A program made the translations under genes and the position numbers. The notes beneath the pieces were generated by a model, which saw nothing but the letters and a program-made list of their open reading frames with translations, did not search any database and was not told the DNA's origin. From Streptomyces leeuwenhoekii (GTDB lineage Bacteria; Actinomycetota; Actinomycetes; Streptomycetales; Streptomycetaceae): DNA of 64,000 bases. Of this stretch, positions 7,020-14,181 are shown piece by piece. How positions within the stretch are numbered: the first letter of the stretch is position 1; each line of letters opens with the position of its first letter. The stretch spans positions 6,710,001 through 6,774,000 of the forward strand of contig NZ_LN831790.1 in NCBI RefSeq assembly GCF_001013905.1. The letters are read 5' to 3'.

Positions 7020-8351
7020 GTGCTAGGAGAATATCGGATCACCGGGCGGCGCGCGGCGGAGATTTCCGCGAGCGTCGAGCGGGCGGTCGCGTGCGGGGAG
7101 CTGGAGCCGGGTCGACCACTGCCGCCCATGCGGGAGTTGGCCGAGCGGCTCGGGGTGAATCCCAACACCGTCGCCGCCGCCTACCGCACCCTGCGCGAGC
7201 GCGGGGTGATCGAGACCGCCGGGCGGCGCGGCAGCCGGGTGCGGTCCACGCCCGCCACCACCGGCCGCGAGTTCATCCGGGTGGAGGTGCCCGAGGGGGC
7301 GCGGGACGTGTCCGCCGGCAACCCGGATCCGGCGCTGCTGCCCCCGCTGGGTCCGGCCTTCGCCGCGGCGGCCGAGCGGGGCGACCGGGAGCCGGTCCTG
7401 TATGGGGACGCGCCGGTCGAGCCGGAGCTGGAGCGACTCGCGCGGGCCGAGCTGGACGCCGACGGGGTGGCCGGCGGGCCCCTGGCCGTCACGTCCGGTG
7501 CGCTGGACGCGATGGAGCGGGTGCTGGAGGCCCATCTGAAACCGGGGGACCCGGTCGCGGTGGAGGACCCGGGGTGGGGCAGCCTGCTCGACCTCGTCCC
7601 GGCGCTCGGGCTGCGCACGGTCCCGGTCGGCGTCGACGACGACGGGCCGCTCCCCGACGACGTGCGCCGCGCCCTCGCCGGCGGCGCGCGCGCCCTCATC
7701 GTCACCGATCGGGCGCAGAACCCGACGGGCGCGGCGGTGAGCGCCTCACGCGCGCGTGCGCTGCGGTCCCTGCTCCGCGAGCACCCGGAGACACTGCTCA
7801 TCGAGGACGACCACGGCCACCGGATCGTCGACCTGCCGCTGCACCCCCTCGCAGGCGCGACCCGCTCCTGGGCCTTCGTCCGCTCGGCCGCCAAGGCGTA
7901 CGGCCCCGACCTGCGGCTCGCCGTGCTCACCGGGGACGCCGTCACGCTCGACCGGGTCCGCGGACGGCAGCGGCTCGGCCCCGGCTGGGTCAGCCGGATC
8001 ACCCAGCGCGCCGTCGCGCGGCTGTGGGCCGAGGGCGCTGTGGACACACGGGCGGTGGCGGCGGCGTACGGACGGCGCCGCGAGGCGCTGATCGGCGCGC
8101 TCGCCGAACGCGGGGTCACGGCGCACGGCCGCAGCGGCCTGAACGTCTGGATCCCCGTGCCGGACGAGACCGGTGCCGTCGCGCGGCTGCTGCACGCCGG
8201 CTGGGCCGTCGCCCCCGGCGCCCGCTTCCGGATGCACGCCCCGCCCGGCATCCGGATCACCGTCTCGACGCTGGGCGCCGGGGAGGCGGGGCCGCTGGCG
8301 GACGCGGTGGCCTCCGCGCTGGGGGCCGGGGCGGGGCGGAGCCACGTCTGA
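7020..8351 (+). CDS. MocR-type (GntR HTH plus aminotransferase-fold) regulator
   Basis: 443 residues. Residues 1 to about 75 form a GntR winged helix (MRELAERLGVNPNTVAAAYR). The rest is a class I aminotransferase fold with the NPTG motif (about residue 238) and a probable PLP-binding lysine in SAAKAYGPDLRL. MocR proteins use PLP as a cofactor-effector and regulate B6 or amino-acid genes. The GTG start follows CATAAT without a Shine-Dalgarno sequence. Its divergent neighbour is a PNPOx-like protein, the likely target. Confidence 0.9.
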   Translation: MLGEYRITGRRAAEISASVERAVACGELEPGRPLPPMRELAERLGVNPNTVAAAYRTLRERGVIETAGRRGSRVRSTPATTGREFIRVEVPEGARDVSAGNPDPALLPPLGPAFAAAAERGDREPVLYGDAPVEPELERLARAELDADGVAGGPLAVTSGALDAMERVLEAHLKPGDPVAVEDPGWGSLLDLVPALGLRTVPVGVDDDGPLPDDVRRALAGGARALIVTDRAQNPTGAAVSASRARALRSLLREHPETLLIEDDHGHRIVDLPLHPLAGATRSWAFVRSAAKAYGPDLRLAVLTGDAVTLDRVRGRQRLGPGWVSRITQRAVARLWAEGAVDTRAVAAAYGRRREALIGALAERGVTAHGRSGLNVWIPVPDETGAVARLLHAGWAVAPGARFRMHAPPGIRITVSTLGAGEAGPLADAVASALGAGAGRSHV

Positions 8352-8506
8352 CCGAGAGAGAGCGGGGTGCGAGGGCCCGGCCGGGGCGGTCGCTGCACCG
8401 CGCCCCGGCCGGCCACGCGGGCCGCCGTCCGCGAGGTGCGGGCCTGCTGCCCGCGAGGCGTGGCCCGCCGCCCGTGACGCGTGGGCCAGCCGTCCGGCCG
8501 CACGCC

Positions 8507-9544
8507 CTACGCGCCCCCGGAACGCGCCTTCTCGCTCCGCTGCCCGGCGTGTGCCCGCTCGGCCCCGGGCGGCTCGCTCCCGCGCAGCCGGACCCGCGAG
8601 CCTGCGGCCCGGCCCCTCCCGCCGCCGGGCCGGGCCTGCGTCAGCCCCGCGCCCGCCAGGACGATCAGCGCGCCCACCGGTGTCGACCAGGTCAGGGACT
8701 CGCCGAGGAGGGCGACGCCCGCCGCCGTGGCGATGACCGGGATGAAATAGGTGACCATCTGGGCGGTGGTCGGGCCGACCTCGGCGACCAGGCCGTACTG
8801 GATCAGTACGGCGAGCCCGGTGCCGAGCGCGCCCAGCGCCGCCACCGCCAGCAGCGGGACGGCCGGGAACCGCTCCGGAAACGTGGTGAACAGCGGTGTC
8901 ACCACGGCGAGCTGGGCGGTGGCGAGGAGCAGTTGCGCACCCGTCAGGGACAGGTGCGAGGGGCCGGAGCCGGCCAGGGTGCGGCGGACGTAGATCCAGC
9001 CGACGGGGTAGCTGAGGGAGGCCAGCAGCGCCAGGGCCGTGCCCGTGGCGTCCAGGCCGTCGAAGCCGTGCCAGACGCCGAGCACGGTCAGCACCCCGAG
9101 GAAGCCGATGCCGAGCCCCGCCACCCGCAGCCGGGTGGGCCGGTCCTCGGACAGCGCGACGCAGGACAGCACCATGCCCCACAGCGGGGAGGTCGCGTTG
9201 CAGATGCCCGCCAGCGTCGAGGGGATCGTCAGCTCCGCGTAGGCGAACAGGGAGAACGGCAGCGCGTTGAGCAGGAACCCGGCGACCGCGAGATGCGCCC
9301 ACGTCCGGGCGCCGCGCGGCAGCCGCTCCCGCCGCACCGCCATCGCCGCGGCGAGCACCGCCGTACCGAACACCAGCCGTCCGAGCGTGACCTGGAAGGG
9401 GGCGAACCCCCCCGTCCCCACCTTGATCAGCAGGAAGCTGAAACCCCAGACCAGACAGAGGGCCGCGAAGCGCAGCCGCCAGTCCACGGCGGGGCGGGCG
9501 GACGGGTGGGCGCGGGGGCGCGGCACGGTGATGTCACTGCTCAT
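8507..9544 (-). CDS. EamA/DMT-family membrane exporter
   Basis: About 345 residues with ten predicted helices: RFAALCLVWGFSFLLIKVG at the start, the family IPSTLAGICNATSPLWGMVL segment, and TTAQMVTYFIPVIATAAGVA in the second repeat. The C-terminal 40 residues are charged and low in complexity. ATG 9544 is preferred to GTG 9553, but neither has a clear Shine-Dalgarno sequence. It is divergent from a LysR gene, a common regulator-exporter arrangement; the intervening repeats are the probable operator. Confidence 0.88.
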   Translation of the reverse strand: MSSDITVPRPRAHPSARPAVDWRLRFAALCLVWGFSFLLIKVGTGGFAPFQVTLGRLVFGTAVLAAAMAVRRERLPRGARTWAHLAVAGFLLNALPFSLFAYAELTIPSTLAGICNATSPLWGMVLSCVALSEDRPTRLRVAGLGIGFLGVLTVLGVWHGFDGLDATGTALALLASLSYPVGWIYVRRTLAGSGPSHLSLTGAQLLLATAQLAVVTPLFTTFPERFPAVPLLAVAALGALGTGLAVLIQYGLVAEVGPTTAQMVTYFIPVIATAAGVALLGESLTWSTPVGALIVLAGAGLTQARPGGGRGRAAGSRVRLRGSEPPGAERAHAGQRSEKARSGGA

Positions 9545-9567
9545 GGAGGCCACGATGGATCACGGTC

Positions 9568-9612
9568 TTCTCGTAGCACAATCGAGAATTCGCGAGCGGT
9601 ATCTCGTAGCAT
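9568..9612. promoter_or_regulatory. Repeat operator between LysR gene and EamA exporter
   Basis: TCTCGTAGCA occurs at 9569-9578 and 9602-9611, 33 bases apart (three helical turns). TTCTCG (9568-9573) and CGAGAA (9583-9588) also form an inverted repeat with a 9-base spacer, close to the LysR T-N11-A pattern. TAGCAT (9607-9612) is a good -10 for the leaderless LysR mRNA, so binding could block it. Confidence 0.6.
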
Positions 9613-9619
9613 CGCTTAC

Positions 9620-10528
9620 ATGTTGAACCTGGAGCGCCTGCGCACCCTCGACGCCCTCGCCCGCCATGGCTCGGTCAGCGGCGCCGCCGAGGGACTGCAC
9701 ATCACGACCTCGGCCGTCTCCCAGCAGATGTCCAAGCTGGAACGCGAGGTCGGCCAGCAGCTCCTGGCGAGGAACGGCCGCGGCGTACGGCTGACGGACG
9801 CCGGGCGGCTGCTGGCCGAGCACGCGGCGCGCATCCTGTCGCAGGTGGCCCTCGCCCAGTCCGATCTGGAGGCGCACCGCGGCCAGGTCGTGGGCGAGCT
9901 GCGGCTCTCGGCGTTCCCGACCGCCGCGCGCGGACTGTTCCCCACCGCGCTGTCCGCGCTGCGGGCCGCGCACCCCGCGCTGCGCGTGCGCTCCTGCGAA
10001 CTGGAGCCCGAGCGCGGCATCGCCGGGGTGGTCCGCGGCGACCTCGACCTGGCCGTCGTCCTGGACTGGTACAACAAGCCGTTGCCCGTCCCCGATGGCC
10101 TCGTCAAGGCACCGGTCCTGGACGACCCCGCCGACGTCGCCCTGCCGGCCGGCCACCGGCTGGCCGGCCGCGCCGAGGCGGACCTCGCCGAGTTCGCCGA
10201 GGACGAGTGGATCACCTGGGGCGAGGGCGAGTTCTGTCACGAGTGGCTGGTCTTCACCCTGCGCTCCAAGGGCATCGAACCGATCATCGGCCACCGCGCC
10301 GCCGAGACCCACACCCAGCTGGCGCTGGTCGCCGCGGGGCTCGGGGTGTGCATCGCGCCGCTGCTCGGCCGCCATCCGCTGCCGGACGGGGTCGTCACCG
10401 TCCCGCTGAAGCAGCGGGTGCGCCGGCACGTGTACGTCGTGTGGCGTGCGGACGCCGACCGCCGCCCCTCGATCCGCGCGGCGGTGCAGGCGCTGCGGGA
10501 GGCGGGGGAGAGGGTGGCGACCGGGTGA
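9620..10528 (+). CDS. LysR-family transcriptional regulator
   Basis: 302 residues with an N-terminal LysR helix-turn-helix (MLNLERLRTLDALARHGSVS, then HITTSAVSQQMSKLEREVG) and a substrate-binding effector domain (GELRLSAFPTAARGLFPTAL, DLDLAVVLDW). The ATG at 9620 lies 7 bases after TAGCAT, so it is probably leaderless. It likely controls the divergent exporter through repeats in the shared spacer. The effector is unknown. Confidence 0.92.
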   Translation: MLNLERLRTLDALARHGSVSGAAEGLHITTSAVSQQMSKLEREVGQQLLARNGRGVRLTDAGRLLAEHAARILSQVALAQSDLEAHRGQVVGELRLSAFPTAARGLFPTALSALRAAHPALRVRSCELEPERGIAGVVRGDLDLAVVLDWYNKPLPVPDGLVKAPVLDDPADVALPAGHRLAGRAEADLAEFAEDEWITWGEGEFCHEWLVFTLRSKGIEPIIGHRAAETHTQLALVAAGLGVCIAPLLGRHPLPDGVVTVPLKQRVRRHVYVVWRADADRRPSIRAAVQALREAGERVATG

Positions 10529-10547
10529 GGTCCGGCGGTGGACGGGG

Positions 10548-10566
10548 CCGCTCGGCGGCCGAGCGG
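10548..10566 (+). terminator. Hairpin after the LysR gene
   Basis: CCGCTCGGC (10548-10556) and GCCGAGCGG (10558-10566) are a perfect inverted repeat separated by one base, 20 bases after the LysR stop. A factor-independent-type terminator without a U-tract is likely. Confidence 0.55.
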
Positions 10567-10642
10567 GATACCGCCGCCGCCTCGTGGCAGGGGCGAGCCG
10601 ACGAGGGCCCACGGTGGGCGGGCCGGCGACTGCTCCCGGTAC

Positions 10643-10689
10643 TTGACAGACCGCCGGGTTCTTCCTGGCCCGCGGGCGGGGAACCCGGC
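10643..10689 (+). promoter_or_regulatory. -35-like box and long inverted repeat upstream of the LuxR-type gene
   Basis: TTGACA (10643-10648) matches a consensus -35, but no good -10 follows at 16-19 bases. GCCGGGTTC (10653-10661) and GAACCCGGC (10681-10689) form a perfect 9-bp inverted repeat with a 19-base spacer that holds a smaller GCCCGCGGGC palindrome. It may be an operator or a leader hairpin. Confidence 0.35.
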
Positions 10690-10788
10690 ACGATGGCGCA
10701 CGGGTCGCTCCGCGGCGGCAGGCACGGCCTGCGCGCCGCTCCCACCGGCCCGGACCCCGCACGCCCGTACGCACTACCGGAGAGACAG

Positions 10789-11130
10789 ATGACCGTCCGC
10801 CTGGTGGAGCCCGCCCGGGAGACCGGGACCGAAGGCGTCCCGGACCTGCTCGACCCCTGCCGCTGGAGTGCGCCGGTCGGCCGGGTCGACTCCTTGTCGG
10901 CACGCGAGAGGAGAGTCCTCGTCCTGCTCGGGATCGGCGAGTCCAACCGCTCGATAGCGCGCCGGCTCGACATCTCCGAGCGCACCGTGAAAGCGCACAT
11001 CACCCGGATCCTCGCCGAACTCGGGGTGGAGTCCCGGCTTCAGGCGGGACTGGTCGCCTGCGCGTGGGCGCGTGCCCGCGCGGCGGCCCGCCGCCCGGAG
11101 AGCGACCCGGCCGGTACCCGCGCGGCCTGA
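10789..11130 (+). CDS. Small LuxR-type HTH protein lacking a receiver domain
   Basis: 113 residues. The second half is a complete LuxR/GerE helix-turn-helix (LSARERRVLVLLGIGESNRS, then IARRLDISERTVKAHITRIL). The N-terminal 35 residues show no receiver, PAS or autoinducer domain. The ATG at 10789 has GGAGAG seven bases upstream; an in-frame ATG at 10693 could extend it by 32 residues. Such orphan LuxR proteins are often cluster-linked regulators in Streptomyces, but no target is evident. Confidence 0.8.
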   Translation: MTVRLVEPARETGTEGVPDLLDPCRWSAPVGRVDSLSARERRVLVLLGIGESNRSIARRLDISERTVKAHITRILAELGVESRLQAGLVACAWARARAAARRPESDPAGTRAA

Positions 11131-11264
11131 GCCCACCCCTCCCCGGGCGGCCGGATCGGGGCGCGGAACCCCGTGCAGGCCCGGGCCCGCCCCCTTGCCG
11201 CCGCCACCGTGGTGAACCGCCCGTACGGACGGGCCGGTTCAGCGAGGCCGCGGCGCCCGCGACT

Positions 11265-11339
11265 CGGACGGCGGCGTTTTGGACGGCGGCGACCCGGACG
11301 GCAGCCGTCCGGACGGCCGCGTTCAGGACGGCCGCGATG
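11265..11339. repeat. Five-unit 15-bp tandem repeat at the 3' end of the PhzE-like gene
   Basis: Five consecutive 15-bp units with the core GGACGGC start at 11265, 11280, 11295, 11310 and 11325. The array straddles the stop codon of the PhzE-like gene (11323-11325). On the gene strand the units read GCCGTCC plus eight variable bases, the same family as the in-gene repeats near 12085-12160. Unit length is a multiple of three, so expansions keep the frame. Confidence 0.85.
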
Positions 11340-12948
11340 CGGCCCCGGCCAGCGCGTGCCGGATCAGTGCGCCCAGGATGCGCTCGCCGTGCTGCGTCAG
11401 CACGGACTCCGGGCGGAACTGGAGGGAGGCGAAGAACTTGCCGCGCAGCGCGTACACCTCTCCCGTGAGCGGGTCGCGGCTGGTCTCCACCGGGCTGTCG
11501 AGACCGTCCACGGTGACGCGGTCGGTGTCGCCGTGGACGGTGAAGGTGTCGTAGAGCCCGACCGGTTCGCGGCTGCCGAACAGGTCGATGGTGCGCTGGA
11601 CACCCTCCCGGGGGGCGATGCGGCGGACCCGGCCGAGACCGAGCAGACCGCACGTCACCTGATGGGCCAGGCAGAGGGCGAGGAAGGGGCGGCGGCCGGC
11701 GAGCAGCCTGCCCGCCGTCTCGCGCAGCCGGGCGATCTCGGGGCGGCGGGTCAGCCGGGGGTCGTGCGGGCCGGCCCCGAGCACCACCAGTTCCCCGTCG
11801 TCCACCGGGAACGGCTCGTCCGGGCGCCGCACGCGGGGATCGAGGCCCAGTGCGGCCAACTGGTGGACGAGCATCGGGAGGAAGCCGTCGCCGGCGTCGA
11901 CCACCAGCGTCCGGCGCCCGGCCAGACCGCGGGCGGGCACGTCCTTTCGCCGGCCGAACCAGAAGTGCGCGAGGGTGTCGTTCCGGGCCTCGAGCAGGGC
12001 CCGGACGCGGGCGTGCGTGCCCAGGCCGCCCGCCCGGGACGTCCGCGGGGCGGCCCCGGCGCCGGGCAGAGCCGCCCGGGTCCGGACGGTGGTGTCCGGG
12101 GTCGCGGACTCCGGGGTGGCGATGTCCAGGACGGCGGAGTCCAGGACGGCGGCGCCGTGCCGGTCGCGTCCCAGCAGCGCGACGAGGTCCGACGCGGGCC
12201 GCGTCTCGTACAGCACATGGCGCGGATCGCGGTCGCAGCGGGCCTGGACGGCGTACTCGGTGCGGACGCCCGCGGCCGTCTCCCTGAGCCAGGGGCCGCG
12301 TACCCGCACCTCGCCGGCACAGATCCGGGTCATCGCCGCGAGCGCCGTGTCGAGGGACAGTCGGGCCCGGTTCTCGTCCGCGCGGTCGGTGAGCAGACCG
12401 ACCACACCGGCCAGGCCCGGTCCGCCGGCCGGGGCGTGGTACGTCCCGCCGCCCGCGGTCAGTACGGCGGTGCCGGCGCGCAGGGTGAGGTGCGGCGCGG
12501 CGGCGGCGCCGACCAGCGTGCGCGCGCCGGTGTGCACGAGACAGGTCCAGTAGGCGTCCCGCCCGCCCTCCAGCAGCCGCCGGAAGACGTCCAGGCCCGG
12601 GTCGGGGAAGCGGGCGGCGAGGATGCGGGTGACGACCTCGCGCAGCGGCACGTCGGCCCGCTCGGTGACGGTGAGCACGAGCGGCGCGGGCCCGGCGGGG
12701 CGGCCACCCGGGCCGTCCTCGGCGCCGCGCGGGGACCTCACCAGGACGAGGGCGTCGTACCGGGCGGCCGTCTCGCCGTCCGCGGGGCCGGGGCCGGGCA
12801 GTGGGACACCGGTCGGGGACAGCGCCAGCGTGATGCGCCCCACGAGCGCTTCGACCAGATCCCCGGGTCCTGTCCCGGGGCGGTACAGCAGGGCGAACGG
12901 CGGCGGACTCGGCCCGAGTACCCGGTCCATGAGACTGTCCTCCGGCAC
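11323..12948 (-). CDS. Degenerate PhzE-like protein (chorismate-binding plus glutamine amidotransferase)
   Basis: 541 residues resembling PhzE, the 2-amino-2-deoxyisochorismate synthase of phenazine biosynthesis. Recognisable pieces are MDRVLGPSPPPFALLYRPGTG, AYWTCLVHTGARTLVGA, ICAGEVRVRGPWL, ARNDTLAHFWF and a C-terminal class I amidotransferase with CLAHQ. Key parts are lost: the chorismate-site block that should follow VLYET is replaced by 5-residue repeats (AVLDS, AVLDI, ATPES, ATPDT), and the amidotransferase catalytic histidine is arginine (QFRPES instead of QFHPES). GTG 12948 is chosen because AGGAGG lies 5 bases upstream. Catalysis looks unlikely, yet the frame is intact. Confidence 0.8.
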   Translation of the reverse strand: MPEDSLMDRVLGPSPPPFALLYRPGTGPGDLVEALVGRITLALSPTGVPLPGPGPADGETAARYDALVLVRSPRGAEDGPGGRPAGPAPLVLTVTERADVPLREVVTRILAARFPDPGLDVFRRLLEGGRDAYWTCLVHTGARTLVGAAAAPHLTLRAGTAVLTAGGGTYHAPAGGPGLAGVVGLLTDRADENRARLSLDTALAAMTRICAGEVRVRGPWLRETAAGVRTEYAVQARCDRDPRHVLYETRPASDLVALLGRDRHGAAVLDSAVLDIATPESATPDTTVRTRAALPGAGAAPRTSRAGGLGTHARVRALLEARNDTLAHFWFGRRKDVPARGLAGRRTLVVDAGDGFLPMLVHQLAALGLDPRVRRPDEPFPVDDGELVVLGAGPHDPRLTRRPEIARLRETAGRLLAGRRPFLALCLAHQVTCGLLGLGRVRRIAPREGVQRTIDLFGSREPVGLYDTFTVHGDTDRVTVDGLDSPVETSRDPLTGEVYALRGKFFASLQFRPESVLTQHGERILGALIRHALAGAASRPS

Positions 12949-13177
12949 GCAACCCTCCTCCCGTTCCGCTGACATCGCCGAGTATGCCCGGGTGGGCCGG
13001 GGAGGGCGATTCGGGAGCTGAGGGATCGTCAACTCGACGCCGATTACGTCAAGTCGGCGTCCGGCGGCACCTCGTGCGGCGGGAGAAAAGGGGGGCGGGG
13101 CCCGCGCCGTCGGGGGAGCGGGCCGCGTGCGCTCACCGGGCCGCCGGCCCGCACCCGCCCCACCCGGCGAGGACCCG

Positions 13178-13978
13178 CTAGCGGGTGATCCGGAGCAGGT
13201 AGTGCGACACCGGATCGTCGCCCTCCACGATCACGGTCGCGGCCAGCTCCACCAGCTTCGTGCCGGTCTCCCCCGCTAGGCGCCGCAGCAGGTCCATGTC
13301 ACCGCGGCTGCTGAAGTGCAGCAGCGCCCGGCCCCCGGGGGCGGTCCGGTCGAGCACCTCCGCCAGGAACCGGCGGTGGGTAGCGTATCCCGGGTCCACA
13401 TAGGCGCGCTCGTGGTCGTGGCGGTAGCGGTACCCGGCCGGGGCGAGGACGTAGTTGGAGCTCCAGAACACCGTGTCGAACCGCTCGCCGGCCGGCAGCG
13501 CGGAGAACAGGTCACTGTGCACGGCGCGCACCCGGTCGGCCACGCCGTGGCGGGCGATGTTCAGCTCCGCGTTCCGCACCGCCGCGGTGTTGATGTCGGC
13601 GGCGACCACCCGCTCGTGTCCGTGGAGCGCGGCGCAGACGGCGATCAGCCCCGTGCCGCAGCCGACCTCCAGGAAACTGCCGCGCGCGGTCCCGGTCGGC
13701 GCCGCGTCGGCCGTCAGGCCGAGAAACTCCAGCCCGAGCCGGGTGGAGGGCGAGTGGACGGGGGCGAACACCCCGTCCAGCAGGTCCCACGCGCGCCCCT
13801 CCATGGTGAAGACCCGGGGGCGGTCCGCGCGGGTGCGGGACTCCGCGCTCCTGGCGAGGGAGCGCTCGTAGCTGCGTACCTGGTCGGTCTTTTCTGCCTG
13901 CTGTACCTGCTGCACAAGAACCTCGGCTGGAGAGAGCGGACGGAGGGACGGAACTGGGGCACCGCGGCGCCGAGGCAT
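13178..13978 (-). CDS. Class I SAM-dependent methyltransferase (HemK/PrmA-like fold)
   Basis: About 266 residues. Motif I is FLEVGCGTGLIAVCAAL, motif II VVAADINTAAVRNAELN, and the post-II region RVRAVHSDLFSALPAGERFD. The catalytic position carries SSNYVLAP rather than the NPPY of protein-glutamine methyltransferases, so the substrate probably differs. The ATG at 13978 directly follows an in-frame GTG, with only weak ribosome-binding sequence. It lies beside and on the same strand as the PhzE-like gene, 229 bases upstream of it. Confidence 0.8.
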   Translation of the reverse strand: MPRRRGAPVPSLRPLSPAEVLVQQVQQAEKTDQVRSYERSLARSAESRTRADRPRVFTMEGRAWDLLDGVFAPVHSPSTRLGLEFLGLTADAAPTGTARGSFLEVGCGTGLIAVCAALHGHERVVAADINTAAVRNAELNIARHGVADRVRAVHSDLFSALPAGERFDTVFWSSNYVLAPAGYRYRHDHERAYVDPGYATHRRFLAEVLDRTAPGGRALLHFSSRGDMDLLRRLAGETGTKLVELAATVIVEGDDPVSHYLLRITR

Positions 13979-14181
13979 CACCCTGGAGGAGGTGCCGATC
14001 CCGAGTCGAGGCGGTCCGGCCACCTCTTCGGGCGCTGTGACGGTGGCCCGATCACACCGTGCGGACTTCTTCCCCTTTTCGCGTTCCGCCAGTTGGGACG
14101 CGGTGTTCCAGCCACAGCCCCGGCCTCTAACATCAGCCGTCGGACGTGATGGTCAGCCCAGGGAGGAGTGGGTGGGGGACC

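Noticed and set aside
6947..10528. 1193-codon plus-strand frame
   Set aside because: It spans MocR, the antisense of an EamA gene and LysR in one frame. Only its last 302 codons (from 9620) are a real protein.
1..12948. Phenazine biosynthesis cluster (PhzF-like and PhzE-like genes)
   Set aside because: The two genes are about 11 kb apart with unrelated genes between them, and no PhzA, B, D or G homologue is seen. The PhzE-like protein lacks catalytic residues.
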